From assembly GCA_963703125.1 (NCBI GenBank), contig OY969790.1:3782001-3846000 (forward strand): a stretch of DNA of 64,000 nt. The letters are read 5' to 3'. The notes below the pieces were generated by a model. The model was not told the DNA's origin, did no database searches, and saw nothing but the letters and a program-made list of their open reading frames with translations. The first letter of the stretch is position 1, and every line of letters starts with the position of its first letter. Shown here piece by piece: positions 38,109 through 47,261 of the stretch. This DNA comes from MFD04716-140 sp963703125 (lineage in GTDB: Bacteria; Bacteroidota; Bacteroidia; Flavobacteriales; Flavobacteriaceae). The position numbers and the translations under genes are program-made.

Positions 38109-38330
38109 ATGAAAAAAAATATGGGTAACACAGACCGAATCATTCGATTCATTATCGCCGCAATCGTCGGAGTATTGTATTTTAACGGAACACTTACTGG
38201 AACTTCAGGAATAGTATTGTTGGCACTGGCTGGTGTATTTCTTTTAACAAGCTTTATCAGTTTTTGTCCCTTGTACGCACCTTTCGGAATCAGTACTTGT
38301 CCGATGAAAAAACCAAGTGCCAAGAACTAA
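38109..38330 (+). CDS. DUF2892 (YgaP-like) membrane protein
   Basis: 73 residues with two membrane helices. The N-terminus MKKNMGNTDRIIRFIIAAIVG and the C-terminal CPLYAPFGISTC are characteristic of the inner-membrane DUF2892 family, which is often found with rhodanese or sulfur and nitrosative-stress genes. The two Cys of CPLYAPFGISTCP are conserved in the family. It is probably regulated by the Crp/Fnr protein just upstream. Confidence 0.85.
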   Translation: MKKNMGNTDRIIRFIIAAIVGVLYFNGTLTGTSGIVLLALAGVFLLTSFISFCPLYAPFGISTCPMKKPSAKN

Positions 38331-38362
38331 GAATATAGGCACTTCGAAGTTATGTTAACAAT

Positions 38363-38404
38363 AATTCGAGTGTGCAATGAACGCTGCTATTTCACACTCG
38401 AATT
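38363..38404. terminator. Bidirectional terminator between convergent genes
   Basis: AATTCGAGTGTG (38363-38374) pairs perfectly with CACACTCGAATT (38393-38404). A TTTATTTT run follows on the plus strand. The right arm lies inside the last codons of the amidohydrolase gene. Confidence 0.7.
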
Positions 38405-39823
38405 TATTTTCGCTAAACCTATTAACAAACTATCTAACTCTTGTTTTGTGAAGGGATGCCCTTGTTTAACTAACATATGAATATCCTTGGAAGCTTCAAT
38501 GTTAATCAAGGGGTTGGAATTTAAAAAAAGCAAATCGGCCTTCTTACCAGCCTCAACAGCTCCGTATTTGTCCAAAAGCCCAAAGAATTTTGGCCCGTTG
38601 ACTACGGATGTTTGTAATGCTTCCAAAGGGCTTAACCCGCCATCGACATATATTTTTAACTCTTCATGCAAAGCGAATCCTGGATAAATATAGGAGTTCA
38701 AAAACCCCGCATCAGTTCCGGCGACAATATCCATACCTGCGGATTTTATTATCGGTATCAACGCTATTAATTTTTCATATCGCTTCTTTCTTTCGTCAAT
38801 TTCTTCTGGGGTGGCTTTATTGGCTCGTTCGACTCTCCAATCATATGTTTTTATCAGCCCTTTCCCCAAATAGTTCAATTCTTTATCGTTTTTGTGGTCG
38901 TATTCATCTAAATAGGAGATAATCCGATTTCCTATTAATGTGGGTACCACTGCGGTTTTGTTCTTATGAAGTTCTGTATAAACTGAAAGCGCGTATTCTT
39001 CATCAAAGGAATCGTACAGAGCGCGGTTGGCGGAAGCATAGTCCAATTGGTTGGCGTTGACTTTCTCTATTATGGCCATTTCCTCTGGCGAACCGGCTTT
39101 TAACATATAGGACATATGTTCTACCGTGCTCATCCCTTCTATCGAAAGGTCAAAGGCCCTTAAGCTAAAAGGAATGTGGCCGGATACTTTAAACCCTCTT
39201 TGATGTGCCCTTTTTACAGCAGTCTCAAAAAGTTCGGGTGAAAGGGCGTTATCAGTGATTTTTACAAAATCAGCCTTTATTTTTTCTAATGAATCAAGGG
39301 CGTGCTCAAGTCCGGTTTCATCGGCAATCTCTTGATCACCAGGCCAAATGGAATTGATTCCTTCGATTTTCGGGCCTGATGAGAAAATATTCGGGCCTAG
39401 AAGCTCTCCCTTGGCAATTTCAGCTTTCCACTCAAAGACCGAAGTGCTAATATCGGCCGAGCAGTCCCTAATCGTCGTAACTCCATTTGCTATGAATAGA
39501 GGCAACAGGTTTTTGTTTTCAGCTATTAAAGTATCCCCTCCGCCAAAATGTACATGCATATCCCAAAGCCCCGGAATTACAAATTTACCTTTGGCATCGA
39601 TTTCTTTTTTTGTCTTCCATCCTTTTGAGATATCGGTATTTGCAACGACCGCAATGGAATCCCTGATAATGGCAATGCTTTGATTCTCAATAAGTCTACC
39701 GAAGTAGGTATCAACAACGGTAACAGAGCGAATGACCAAATCGTAATTTAATTCTTCTTTCGAATTGCAGGAAGTCAGAAACAGGACAAATAGACCCGAT
39801 AATAGAAGGTAGGTATATTTCAT
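38387..39823 (-). CDS. Amidohydrolase family lipoprotein
   Basis: 478 residues. The signal ends in LFLTSC with Cys19 as the lipid site. The TIM-barrel metal motif is VIPGLWDMHVHFGGG (His-x-His). Later ligands are in GFKVSGHIPF, TVEHMSYM and the AGTDAGF aspartate, so the metal site appears complete. Relatives are imidazolonepropionase-like or prolidase-type hydrolases; the substrate is not known. It is probably anchored in the periplasm or on the outer membrane. Confidence 0.87.
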   Translation of the reverse strand: MKYTYLLLSGLFVLFLTSCNSKEELNYDLVIRSVTVVDTYFGRLIENQSIAIIRDSIAVVANTDISKGWKTKKEIDAKGKFVIPGLWDMHVHFGGGDTLIAENKNLLPLFIANGVTTIRDCSADISTSVFEWKAEIAKGELLGPNIFSSGPKIEGINSIWPGDQEIADETGLEHALDSLEKIKADFVKITDNALSPELFETAVKRAHQRGFKVSGHIPFSLRAFDLSIEGMSTVEHMSYMLKAGSPEEMAIIEKVNANQLDYASANRALYDSFDEEYALSVYTELHKNKTAVVPTLIGNRIISYLDEYDHKNDKELNYLGKGLIKTYDWRVERANKATPEEIDERKKRYEKLIALIPIIKSAGMDIVAGTDAGFLNSYIYPGFALHEELKIYVDGGLSPLEALQTSVVNGPKFFGLLDKYGAVEAGKKADLLFLNSNPLINIEASKDIHMLVKQGHPFTKQELDSLLIGLAKINSSVK

Positions 39824-39904
39824 GCTAAACCTTTATTGCGAAATTAAACCAATTTGACAAAGACAAGTCGGTCTATCTTTAAAAAACATCCAAAATAATA
39901 TGGA

Positions 39905-40765
39905 TTATTCACTTGGTTCAATATGGACAAGTACATGCCCTAAATTGGGAATTCTTATTTTCAGGGTATCTTTGAGTTTATGAGCAAGATCATGGCCTTC
40001 TTTCACGGAAATATGGGCATCGACTATATCGTGCAAATCGATGTGGTATGTCATTCCCGTTTTTCTAAAAAAGCACTTCTCGGCGCCAAGAATCCCATCG
40101 ACTTTAAGGGATTCCGTTCGGATTTCCTGAATAGGGTCATCGTATAGATTTTCGTCCATTATTTCACCAAGGGCAGGCCTAAAAATAAAATAACTGTTGT
40201 AAAGAATAAATCCAGATGCCAACAGTGCCGCCCAATCATCCACGATTTCGTATCCTTTGCCAAAAATCAAGGCAATTGAAATTCCGAGAAATGCCATTAG
40301 CGAAGTAATGGCATCGCTACGATGATGCCAGTCATTCGCTTTTAAAGAAAACCTATTGGTTTGATTGCGTTTCTTAACCACTATCCTATAGGTTACCTCT
40401 TTCCAAATAATAATGGTGCCAAGAACGATTAAAGTCCAAGGTTTAGGAATTTTATGCGGGGTTTGAATATGTTGAATGCTTTCATAGGCAGTAATTGTAG
40501 TGGAGGTCACTAAACGAAAATGACCAGAGGTTCAATCTTACCATGGCCATAGGGGTGGTTATCATAAGCCGTTTTTTTTTGCATATCTGAGTCCGATTAC
40601 GAACCAGTAATGAGGCAAAAATATCGGTGGTCGACTCTATGGTATCGGCTATCAGGGTATAGGAATTAACAAAAAAAAACCAGCTAATCCCTTAATTAGA
40701 GCCGAAGCAGTATTTCCGCTTATACTGAAATAGGTTGTTCTAATTGCGGTTTGTTCGTTTGTCAT
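39905..40765 (-). pseudogene. Decayed cation diffusion facilitator (Zn/Co/Fe efflux) gene
   Basis: The 3' 200 codons (39905-40510) read as a normal CDF C-terminal half, including NDWHHRSDAITSLMAFLGI, where the His/Asp metal ligands sit, and a cytoplasmic domain to HVLVHIEPSE. Upstream the N-terminal half is recognisable only in pieces in different frames: MTNEQTAIRTTYFSISGN, NSYTLIADTIESTTDIFASLL, then VIGLRYAKK, then DNHPYGHGKIEPLVIFV. Frame changes fall at two 9-base homopolymers (40671-40679 and 40572-40580) and near 40617. Several residues are missing before 40510. This is too much damage for a single error. Confidence 0.85.
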
Positions 40766-41219
40766 TTTAAGTTTTAGGACCAGAGTGGCATTTTTCTGCA
40801 TGGTAATTTATGATTCTTTCAATTGAAATTCATATGGCATTCGATGGCCACTTTTAAAATCCTATTCCCTGTTTTAAAAATCTATTATCATTCAATCCCA
40901 TTTGTAGTCTCTTTTTGTAGTTTCGTTAATTTACCTTTTATGGGACAGGTTCTTACTTTTAATAATTACTAGTCTAAAATAAAATTTTCTGGTAACCTAT
41001 TTTCTATGAACTCATTGGTAATTTGAAACCAATGGCCTATTTAAGAGTTATTTCAATAGAAACTAGAGAAAATATTTTAAATATTAATTATTTCAACATA
41101 TTGATTAACAATAATTTATATAAATACAGGTGTCCCTTTTTCGTAGGTATTGGACGGGCATCGAATAAGGCACTATTTAAGTTGGTATCACGTGAATTTA
41201 TTTTTTATAATAAAAAATA
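40766..41219. other. Gene-poor AT-rich stretch
   Basis: I see no convincing gene here. A 65-codon frame at 41023-41220 lacks any family resemblance and ends inside the tRNA terminator region. No integrase, repeat or IS end is visible. Confidence 0.5.
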
Positions 41220-41250
41220 AAAACCTGTAAATCAATGATTTACAGGTTTT
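41220..41250 (-). terminator. Terminator of tRNA-Ser (perfect inverted repeat)
   Basis: A 15-nt arm (41220-41234) is perfectly complementary to 41236-41250. On the minus strand it is followed by a T-rich run, 26 nt past the tRNA 3' end. Confidence 0.75.
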
Positions 41251-41276
41251 TTTTGGTGTGATTTGGAATCACAGAG

Positions 41277-41361
41277 CGGAGGAAGAGGGATTCGAACCCC
41301 CGGAGGTGTGACCCTCAACAGTTTTCAAGACTGCCGCAATCGACCACTCTGCCATTCCTCC
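41277..41361 (-). tRNA. trnS(uga): tRNA-Ser (UGA anticodon)
   Basis: The acceptor stem GGAGGAA/TTCCTCC closes 85 nt with a G discriminator and no encoded CCA. The anticodon loop is CTTGAAA, giving anticodon TGA. A long variable arm (around GAGGGTCACACCTC) and the T-arm GGTTCGAATCC are typical of class II serine tRNA. It reads UCN codons. Confidence 0.96.
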
Positions 41362-41635
41362 AATGCGGGTGCAAATATAGAAAGCTTTTTCAACTCTATA
41401 AAGAGTTTTACAAATTATATTGTAACTCTTTTAATAAATATGAAAACAACTTTAAGCGTAAAAGTCAAACTGAAGAATTTTAATTTTAAGTTTCATTTTT
41501 TCAAATAAATTAGCTTAAAAACACATTTATTCGATAAAATACATAAAATATAAGAAATACTATGAATTTTTAATAGGCAGAAGTGCTCGTCGTTTTAAGA
41601 ATTTTGGTTCACCTAATAATCCAAAATCTTATCTT

Positions 41636-42799
41636 ATGAAAAATTCTATAACCTACAACGTCGCCTTAGGATGTTTTATTACATTCTTGTCGTACTCATC
41701 GTTTGGGCAAGGCACAAAAGCTTTCAAATCAGACTTAGTCCCTACCACAGAAATCCACAAAAGGGTAGACAATTACCTAGAGCTCAAAAATTTAGGATAT
41801 AGTGATCCTGAAATCTTTGAAGACCTAGGGAATGCAAATTTTTTGGTAGAAAACTACGAAACGGCCGCTTTTTGGTATCAAAAACTGCTTGAAATCGGTA
41901 GCAATGGATCTCTTAACACAAGTTATAAAAAGCGGTATGAATTCGCACTTCAAAAAACAGCTGGCAACGAAATGGCCGGTGTTTCAGAAAACAAAGATTG
42001 GCTGGTTGACATAAAGGCCGATTATCAAATCAACAAAAACCTCAAAAGTAGGGAATCCTATGCGTCTATTGAAAATAAGGACTATATTCCAAAGGAATAC
42101 GAAGCACCGATGAGTATTACTGCTGATGGAAAAATTGCTTATTTCAGTAAAACTGTCAGCATAAAGCCCAAGTATGGTGTTTTTTCCAAAAAGCAGTCGC
42201 TTCATAAAATATACAAGGCGGAAAATGTAAAAGGGGAATGGAAAAATATTCAAGAAATTGCCTTAAGCCCTAAATATTATTCTGCAAAGCACCCAACAGT
42301 TTCCGAGGACGGAAAGAGGCTTTTTTTCGCTTCTAACATGCCAGGTACCTTTGGAGAATTTGATATTTATGTTTCTGAAATTCAAAAGGATGGTTCTTTC
42401 GGGGTTGCCAAAAATTTAGGCAAAAAGGTAAATACAGATAAAGACGACCTATATCCGAAGATTGTCCATGGCAATACCATATGTTTTGCTTCGGAAGGGC
42501 ATGGTGGGTTTGGAGGACTGGATCTATTTATGGCCAATGTAAGCCATTCAAAAGTAAGTAGATCTGTGAACTTAGGTCCTGAAATTAATAGCTTGGCAGA
42601 TGACTATTCAATTTCAGTAGAAGAAAACGGGATGGGATATGTGATGTCAAACAGAGGTACTCACCAAGAAATTGTTCAACGCGTGGCACTCATCAATTCC
42701 GCCAAAGCTCCTTCAAAGGATGGCAAGCGCGAAGACATCTTCGAGATTCTAAATTCAGAAGATAAAGCCAGTTATACCACCTCGGTATTTGAGAACTAA
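41636..42799 (+). CDS. Secreted PD40-repeat protein, gliding/T9SS-associated type
   Basis: 387 residues with a signal peptide ending near FGQGT. A short TPR-like helical region (ELKNLGYSDPEIFEDLGNANFLVENYETAAFWYQKLLE) is followed by WD40-like beta-propeller units. Examples are HPTVSEDGKRLFFASNMPGTFGEFDIYVSE and ICFASEGHGGFGGLDLFMANV. The layout resembles the SprE/PorE or OmpA-family proteins encoded next to PorP/SprF genes, but the C-terminal OmpA domain is absent. The PorP-type gene follows at 189 nt. Confidence 0.8.
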   Translation: MKNSITYNVALGCFITFLSYSSFGQGTKAFKSDLVPTTEIHKRVDNYLELKNLGYSDPEIFEDLGNANFLVENYETAAFWYQKLLEIGSNGSLNTSYKKRYEFALQKTAGNEMAGVSENKDWLVDIKADYQINKNLKSRESYASIENKDYIPKEYEAPMSITADGKIAYFSKTVSIKPKYGVFSKKQSLHKIYKAENVKGEWKNIQEIALSPKYYSAKHPTVSEDGKRLFFASNMPGTFGEFDIYVSEIQKDGSFGVAKNLGKKVNTDKDDLYPKIVHGNTICFASEGHGGFGGLDLFMANVSHSKVSRSVNLGPEINSLADDYSISVEENGMGYVMSNRGTHQEIVQRVALINSAKAPSKDGKREDIFEILNSEDKASYTTSVFEN

Positions 42800-42988
42800 T
42801 GTTCTAGAATACGCTTTAGATTTTATAAATCATTTTATTGAGCAATCTGGAAAATCATCTTGATTGTCAAACCCTAGGACCAAAAATTGTTCAGATTTTC
42901 AGTCTTACAATTCATCCATCTTATTATAAGTTGATAATAATCAGGATGATAATTCCTTCTGAACAATATAACTTTAATATCCATTATT

Positions 42989-44674
42989 ATGAGTTACAAT
43001 ACTACTATTCCGCAAAAGATTTGTCTTCTAGTTGTGTTATGTGTGGTTCTATTTAGCCAACCCACATATAGTCAAGAGACAAGCTCAGAGATCAGTTCAA
43101 AGAGCACATATCATAATCAATTGTTTTTCAATCGATTTCTGATTAATCCGACCTTTTCATTGGTGCGAGAAAACAAGTCGTATTTGAATATTCTGCATAG
43201 AAACCAGTATGCAACTTTTGATGATAATAGTCAAAATTACTTTCTAGGTTTCAGCAATAGACTAAATGACCATACCGCTGTTGGTATAGGTATTTACAGC
43301 CAGTGGTCGGGGGTTATTCAAGAGTTTGGTTTCAATGCAAATTATGCAACCTCTGTGAAATTGGGGGAAAAGAGTTCATTGACCTTTGGTACCAATGTCA
43401 CCTATTTCAATGAAGGTCTTGATAAAAATCGCATCGTGGCCACTGAAAACGATACAAAAATCAATGAAGCCACCAAAGAAAGTAAAATAGCCGTGCAACC
43501 GGGGATTACTCTTTCTATAGGAAAATTTGATTTTGGGCTTTATGCCGAAGATTTATTTAAATACAATCAGACAACCAACAGTTTCCTGACCCGCTTAAAT
43601 GACAAAACTTTAACCGCCTCGCTGCAATATACCCACTCATTTATAGCAACCCGAGGTTTGTTTACCAATGCCAGATTAATGCCTTTATTTCAAATGAGCA
43701 AGAATGAGGATGGCAGTCTGGGATATTTCGGATCTATTTTACTTGATCTGCCTAAATATGGCTGGTTACAGTCCACCGTAGATGATGCTTATGGGCTATC
43801 AATGGGATTTGGATTTAACCTTAGTAAGAAAATGTCCTTGGGATACTTGATGGAAAAGGATTTGTTCGATGAAACAGTTGATTTTGGTTGGAACCATGAA
43901 CTATCATTGGCCTATACCTTTAAAGACGAAAAAACCGGTTTTGTAGATTTTGCCGATAGTTCGCAAGATGCAAAGATCGACCAAATAGTACGAAACTATG
44001 AAGAACAGATTTTACAGTTGAAAGCTGAAAAAAACAAAAGTGTTTCAAGGAGTAATAGAAAAGATTTAGGAGCCTTATCCACTCCGGAGGAGGAATCCAA
44101 TTCCCTTGCGTATCAAAATAGATTGATATTGGATGAGCTTATATTAAGACAAGATTCAATTGAAAAAGCCCGTGATTTGGCTTTTGAGGAAAGGTTTCAA
44201 ACAATCGTTAGAATTCTTAGGAGCGATATAAAGCAAAATATAAAAGTAAAATCAGAAGAATATAACGACCCCGCAAAGGAAACAATGGTCGCGCAAGTAG
44301 AGAAACCGAAACCGCCAACAACGGAATTGAATAACAAAGAACACAAGGATTATGAGAAATTGCCGATTAAAGTTTTAAATCAATCTGATATTATCGGGGT
44401 CAAATCCGGCTACTATGTAATCGCCAATGTTTACAAGAATAAGAAATACTTAAATGCCTTTATGAAAACATTATCTGATCAAGGTCTTGAGGCAAAGCAG
44501 TTCTATAATAAGGAAAATGGACTTTATTATGTCTATTTAGCGGACTATAATGCCAAAAGCGAAGCTGAGGGAGCTTATGTTTCGAATTTAAATGGCAAAT
44601 ACAATGACGAGAAATGGATAATGCAAGTTGATAATAGCATGGCCACAGCTGCCAACATCTATGATGCCCAATAA
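42989..44674 (+). CDS. PorP/SprF family outer-membrane protein with a C-terminal SPOR-like domain
   Basis: 561 residues. A signal peptide (to about YSQET) precedes the PorP/SprF barrel: FFNRFLINPTFSLVRENKSYLNILHRNQY, then HTAVGIGIYSQWSGVIQEFGF and GYFGSILLDLPKYGW. A charged coiled-coil stretch (about 325-430) leads to a C-terminal module of about 70 residues (SGYYVIANVYKNKKYLNAFMKTL...GLYYVYLADY) with the SPOR pattern that binds denuded peptidoglycan. Family members tether secreted adhesins of the type IX/gliding systems. No giant adhesin gene is adjacent. Confidence 0.85.
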   Translation: MSYNTTIPQKICLLVVLCVVLFSQPTYSQETSSEISSKSTYHNQLFFNRFLINPTFSLVRENKSYLNILHRNQYATFDDNSQNYFLGFSNRLNDHTAVGIGIYSQWSGVIQEFGFNANYATSVKLGEKSSLTFGTNVTYFNEGLDKNRIVATENDTKINEATKESKIAVQPGITLSIGKFDFGLYAEDLFKYNQTTNSFLTRLNDKTLTASLQYTHSFIATRGLFTNARLMPLFQMSKNEDGSLGYFGSILLDLPKYGWLQSTVDDAYGLSMGFGFNLSKKMSLGYLMEKDLFDETVDFGWNHELSLAYTFKDEKTGFVDFADSSQDAKIDQIVRNYEEQILQLKAEKNKSVSRSNRKDLGALSTPEEESNSLAYQNRLILDELILRQDSIEKARDLAFEERFQTIVRILRSDIKQNIKVKSEEYNDPAKETMVAQVEKPKPPTTELNNKEHKDYEKLPIKVLNQSDIIGVKSGYYVIANVYKNKKYLNAFMKTLSDQGLEAKQFYNKENGLYYVYLADYNAKSEAEGAYVSNLNGKYNDEKWIMQVDNSMATAANIYDAQ

Positions 44675-44710
44675 CTATTTTTAAAATATAAGGTTGATTT
44701 TGTGTTGAAA

Positions 44711-44749
44711 GAAGGAGGGTATCCGGGGGGATGCTACAAGCCCTCCTTC
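44711..44749 (+). terminator. Possible terminator after the PorP-type gene
   Basis: GAAGGAGGG (44711-44719) pairs perfectly with CCCTCCTTC (44741-44749) over a 21-nt loop. There is no strong T-run, so termination is uncertain. Confidence 0.45.
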
Positions 44750-45017
44750 ATTACACAATTTAACCGCTTCTTATAATTTCACCATTTATGGGTATGTGTA
44801 ATTTTAGTTTTTAATTGCTGATAAAATATTTCTGGAGGCCCTGTCGCAATTAGCATTGATTATAAAACCTGCCATTGAAATTTAGCTTTCAAATTTTTGT
44901 GATACTTGCATTTTAACGAAAATCCAGAGAATCACAGATTTTAATATAATATTTTTCCTACTTTTATTTTGTTAAAACAGTAAAATAACCAATGTTTAAC
45001 CCAAATCCCCCCAAACC

Positions 45018-45251
45018 ATGGATGCAAATCTTTACCTACCCAGCGGTACAAAAAGTAATTCTATATCAAGTCTTTTGCTAGGCAAACAGTTCTTTATTGT
45101 ACAAAACAAGATCGAATTTTCAAATGAAGTAAACTTATCTTCTTCTTCATTCTATTTACCTACTTCAAAAATATCCAGTCTAGGCAAAAGCCCAAAATTA
45201 AAAGATTGGCGATTTCATTTATGTGATAACGGACTACTGCACTTACTGTAG
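45018..45251 (+). CDS. Possible 77-residue protein, unknown
   Basis: An ATG-started frame lies alone in the 766-nt gap between the PorP-type and LuxR genes. The product is Ser/Leu-rich (MDANLYLPSGTKSNSISSLL at the start) with no signal peptide or domain. Support is limited to the lack of any other gene in the gap and a plausible start. The rest of the gap holds only the hairpin at 44711-44749. Confidence 0.25.
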   Translation: MDANLYLPSGTKSNSISSLLLGKQFFIVQNKIEFSNEVNLSSSSFYLPTSKISSLGKSPKLKDWRFHLCDNGLLHLL

Positions 45252-45440
45252 CCAATCAAGAAGATTTACGGCCTAACGAACATCTGATTATCTATCAATA
45301 ATTAGGTTATGTCCTATTTCCAAACGATGCAGGTTTTTAAACGTGTACTAATACCGGTTGTGTAAAATAAAGCGCAATTTGAGTATTTGAGACTCCCTTT
45401 TTTAAGAAAAATCAATTTATGGAATAAAAATACCCACAAA

Positions 45441-46064
45441 ATGAAATCACCTATTCTAAAGATTATTATTATAGACAATAATGTGTTATTGCATCAGTCT
45501 TACAGATATTACTTTAATTGCTACTTGGACTATTCCCTTAAAGGAATTTATACTTCGGTAGAAAGTGCAATGTTGGATTATGATAAAATATATCCAGATA
45601 TTATAATTACAGAAGTTTCATTGCCAGATATTACTGGTATTGAAGGTGTTCGTCTTTTTCGTAAAAAAGACCGAAATGTGCAAGTTGTAATGATGAGTGA
45701 TAAGAATGAGTTTGAAATAATTAAAAAAGCATTTAAAAATGGTGCGAACGGATATGTTTCCAAACCTTTGACAAAGAATGGTTTATATCGCTCTTTAAAT
45801 TCCATAAAATATGAAGGTGCTGCCATGAGTAACGATATCGCTAAAAAAGTGATAGCGATGTTCCAAAGAAAATCGTATACCCCTTTTTCCGAAAGAGAAA
45901 ACCAGATCATTGATTATTTGTGCACGGGAGCTACTTATAAAGTCATTGCCGACAAATTGTTCGTCACTCCAAGTACTGTCAACTTTCATATTCAGAATAT
46001 CTATCTTAAACTTGATGTCAACTCAAAATCGCAAGCACTGCTTAAATTACAGGAAATGGAATAG
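45441..46064 (+). CDS. NarL/FixJ-type response regulator with a degenerate receiver domain
   Basis: 207 residues from ATG 45441; the in-frame upstream ATG at 45387 adds residues outside the receiver fold. The receiver (1-120) keeps one acidic residue (D12), S86 and K108. The phospho-acceptor Asp is replaced by E58 (IITEVSLPDITG), and the second acidic-pocket residue is Asn. The LuxR HTH (about 145-205) is intact: FSERENQIIDYLCTGATYKV then LFVTPSTVNFHIQNIYLKL. It probably acts without phosphorylation. No kinase is adjacent. Confidence 0.85.
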   Translation: MKSPILKIIIIDNNVLLHQSYRYYFNCYLDYSLKGIYTSVESAMLDYDKIYPDIIITEVSLPDITGIEGVRLFRKKDRNVQVVMMSDKNEFEIIKKAFKNGANGYVSKPLTKNGLYRSLNSIKYEGAAMSNDIAKKVIAMFQRKSYTPFSERENQIIDYLCTGATYKVIADKLFVTPSTVNFHIQNIYLKLDVNSKSQALLKLQEME

Positions 46065-46123
46065 GGCCCTTTGGATAGCTGGTTTTTGAGAATAGTGGCA
46101 TTTTTATTTTATAAATTGCCTCC

Positions 46124-47131
46124 ATGAACGAATCATTGGTGAGCATATTGATTCCCTTTAAGAATACTGAAAAATTTCTTAAGGATTGTTTAGATAGTAT
46201 TCTTGAACAGAATTACAAAAATTGGGAAGTATTGGCTATCGATGATCATTCATCCGACGGAAGTAGATTATTGCTTGAATCCTATTCTGACCAGGACATT
46301 CGTATTAAAGTTTTAACAAATAAGGGTAACGGAATTATTCATGCCTTGCGCACCGCATATTCCAATTCGAGTGGTGAATTTATAACCCGAATGGATTCTG
46401 ATGATATCATGGTGCCCAGCAAGTTGAGTACCATGGTAAACAATTTGCGAACCAATGGAAGTGGTCATCTTGCCCTAGGTCTCGTAAAATATTTCTCTGA
46501 TTCAGGGATTAGTAATGGTTATGCCCGATACGAAGATTGGATCAATGGCCTAACAAGATTGGGCTGCAACTATACTGAAATTTATAAAGAGTGCGTTATA
46601 CCTTCGCCCTGTTGGATGGCATACCGCAAAGATTTGGATGAGTGCGGCGCATTTCAATCAGATTTTTATCCTGAGGATTACGATTTAACTTTCAGGTTCT
46701 ACGAAAAAAAAATAAAATGCATCCCCTGCAATGTCTTATTGCACCATTGGCGGGACTATAAAACACGTACCTCCAGAACTAGCGAACACTATGCGCAAAA
46801 TTATTTTTTGGGGATTAAGATGCACCATTTTTTAAGGCTGGATTATGATTCCTCACGAACATTGACCATTTGGGGCGCCGGCACCAAAGGCAAAGAGATT
46901 GCCAAGGAGCTTCTTGAAAAAGGAGTGCCTTTTTATTGGTTGTGCGACAATCCCAAAAAAATCGGTAAAGAAATCTATGGTCAAAAAATGGTGCACTTTG
47001 ATACACTGCGTAAATTGAAAAACCCTCAAAGTATAGTAACCGTTGCCAACGGGGAGGCTCAAACCATGATTAGGCACTATTTTTCGCAATTGGGACAACG
47101 ACCTATGACCGACTATTTCTTTTTTTGCTAA
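46124..47131 (+). CDS. Family 2 glycosyltransferase with a C-terminal Rossmann-like module
   Basis: 335 residues. The GT-A fold has SILIPFKNTEKFLKDCLDSI, the nucleotide-binding AIDDHSSDGS and the metal-binding RMDSDD. A C-terminal segment from about residue 245 (TIWGAGTKGKEIAKELLEKG and WLCDNPKKIGKEIYG) looks like a small nucleotide-binding Rossmann unit, as seen in some sugar-modifying enzymes. The donor and acceptor are unknown. No glycan cluster surrounds it. Confidence 0.85.
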   Translation: MNESLVSILIPFKNTEKFLKDCLDSILEQNYKNWEVLAIDDHSSDGSRLLLESYSDQDIRIKVLTNKGNGIIHALRTAYSNSSGEFITRMDSDDIMVPSKLSTMVNNLRTNGSGHLALGLVKYFSDSGISNGYARYEDWINGLTRLGCNYTEIYKECVIPSPCWMAYRKDLDECGAFQSDFYPEDYDLTFRFYEKKIKCIPCNVLLHHWRDYKTRTSRTSEHYAQNYFLGIKMHHFLRLDYDSSRTLTIWGAGTKGKEIAKELLEKGVPFYWLCDNPKKIGKEIYGQKMVHFDTLRKLKNPQSIVTVANGEAQTMIRHYFSQLGQRPMTDYFFFC

Positions 47132-47236
47132 GCAAGCGAATTCCCTACTGATTTTTAAATTTTAACTACATAATGTAAGTTCTAAACTTAGATTGCTTAA
47201 TGCCTTTTAAGTCTTAACCATTATTTCTTAATTGAT

Positions 47237-47244
47237 TATATTTG
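47237..47244 (+). promoter_or_regulatory. -7 box TATATTTG before the BatA-type gene
   Basis: This TAnnTTTG match lies 18 nt upstream of the ATG at 47262. It also makes the upstream TTG start at 47232 unlikely, because the box would then be inside the coding region. Confidence 0.45.
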
Positions 47245-47261
47245 TCAAATCAAAATCGGGA

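Noticed and set aside
41023..41220. 65-codon plus-strand frame upstream of tRNA-Ser
   Set aside because: It is AT-driven, has no signal, domain or promoter support, and ends at the tRNA terminator.
41220..41361. tRNA-Ser as an integration site for a genomic island
   Set aside because: No integrase, direct repeat of the tRNA 3' end or mobility gene is visible nearby.
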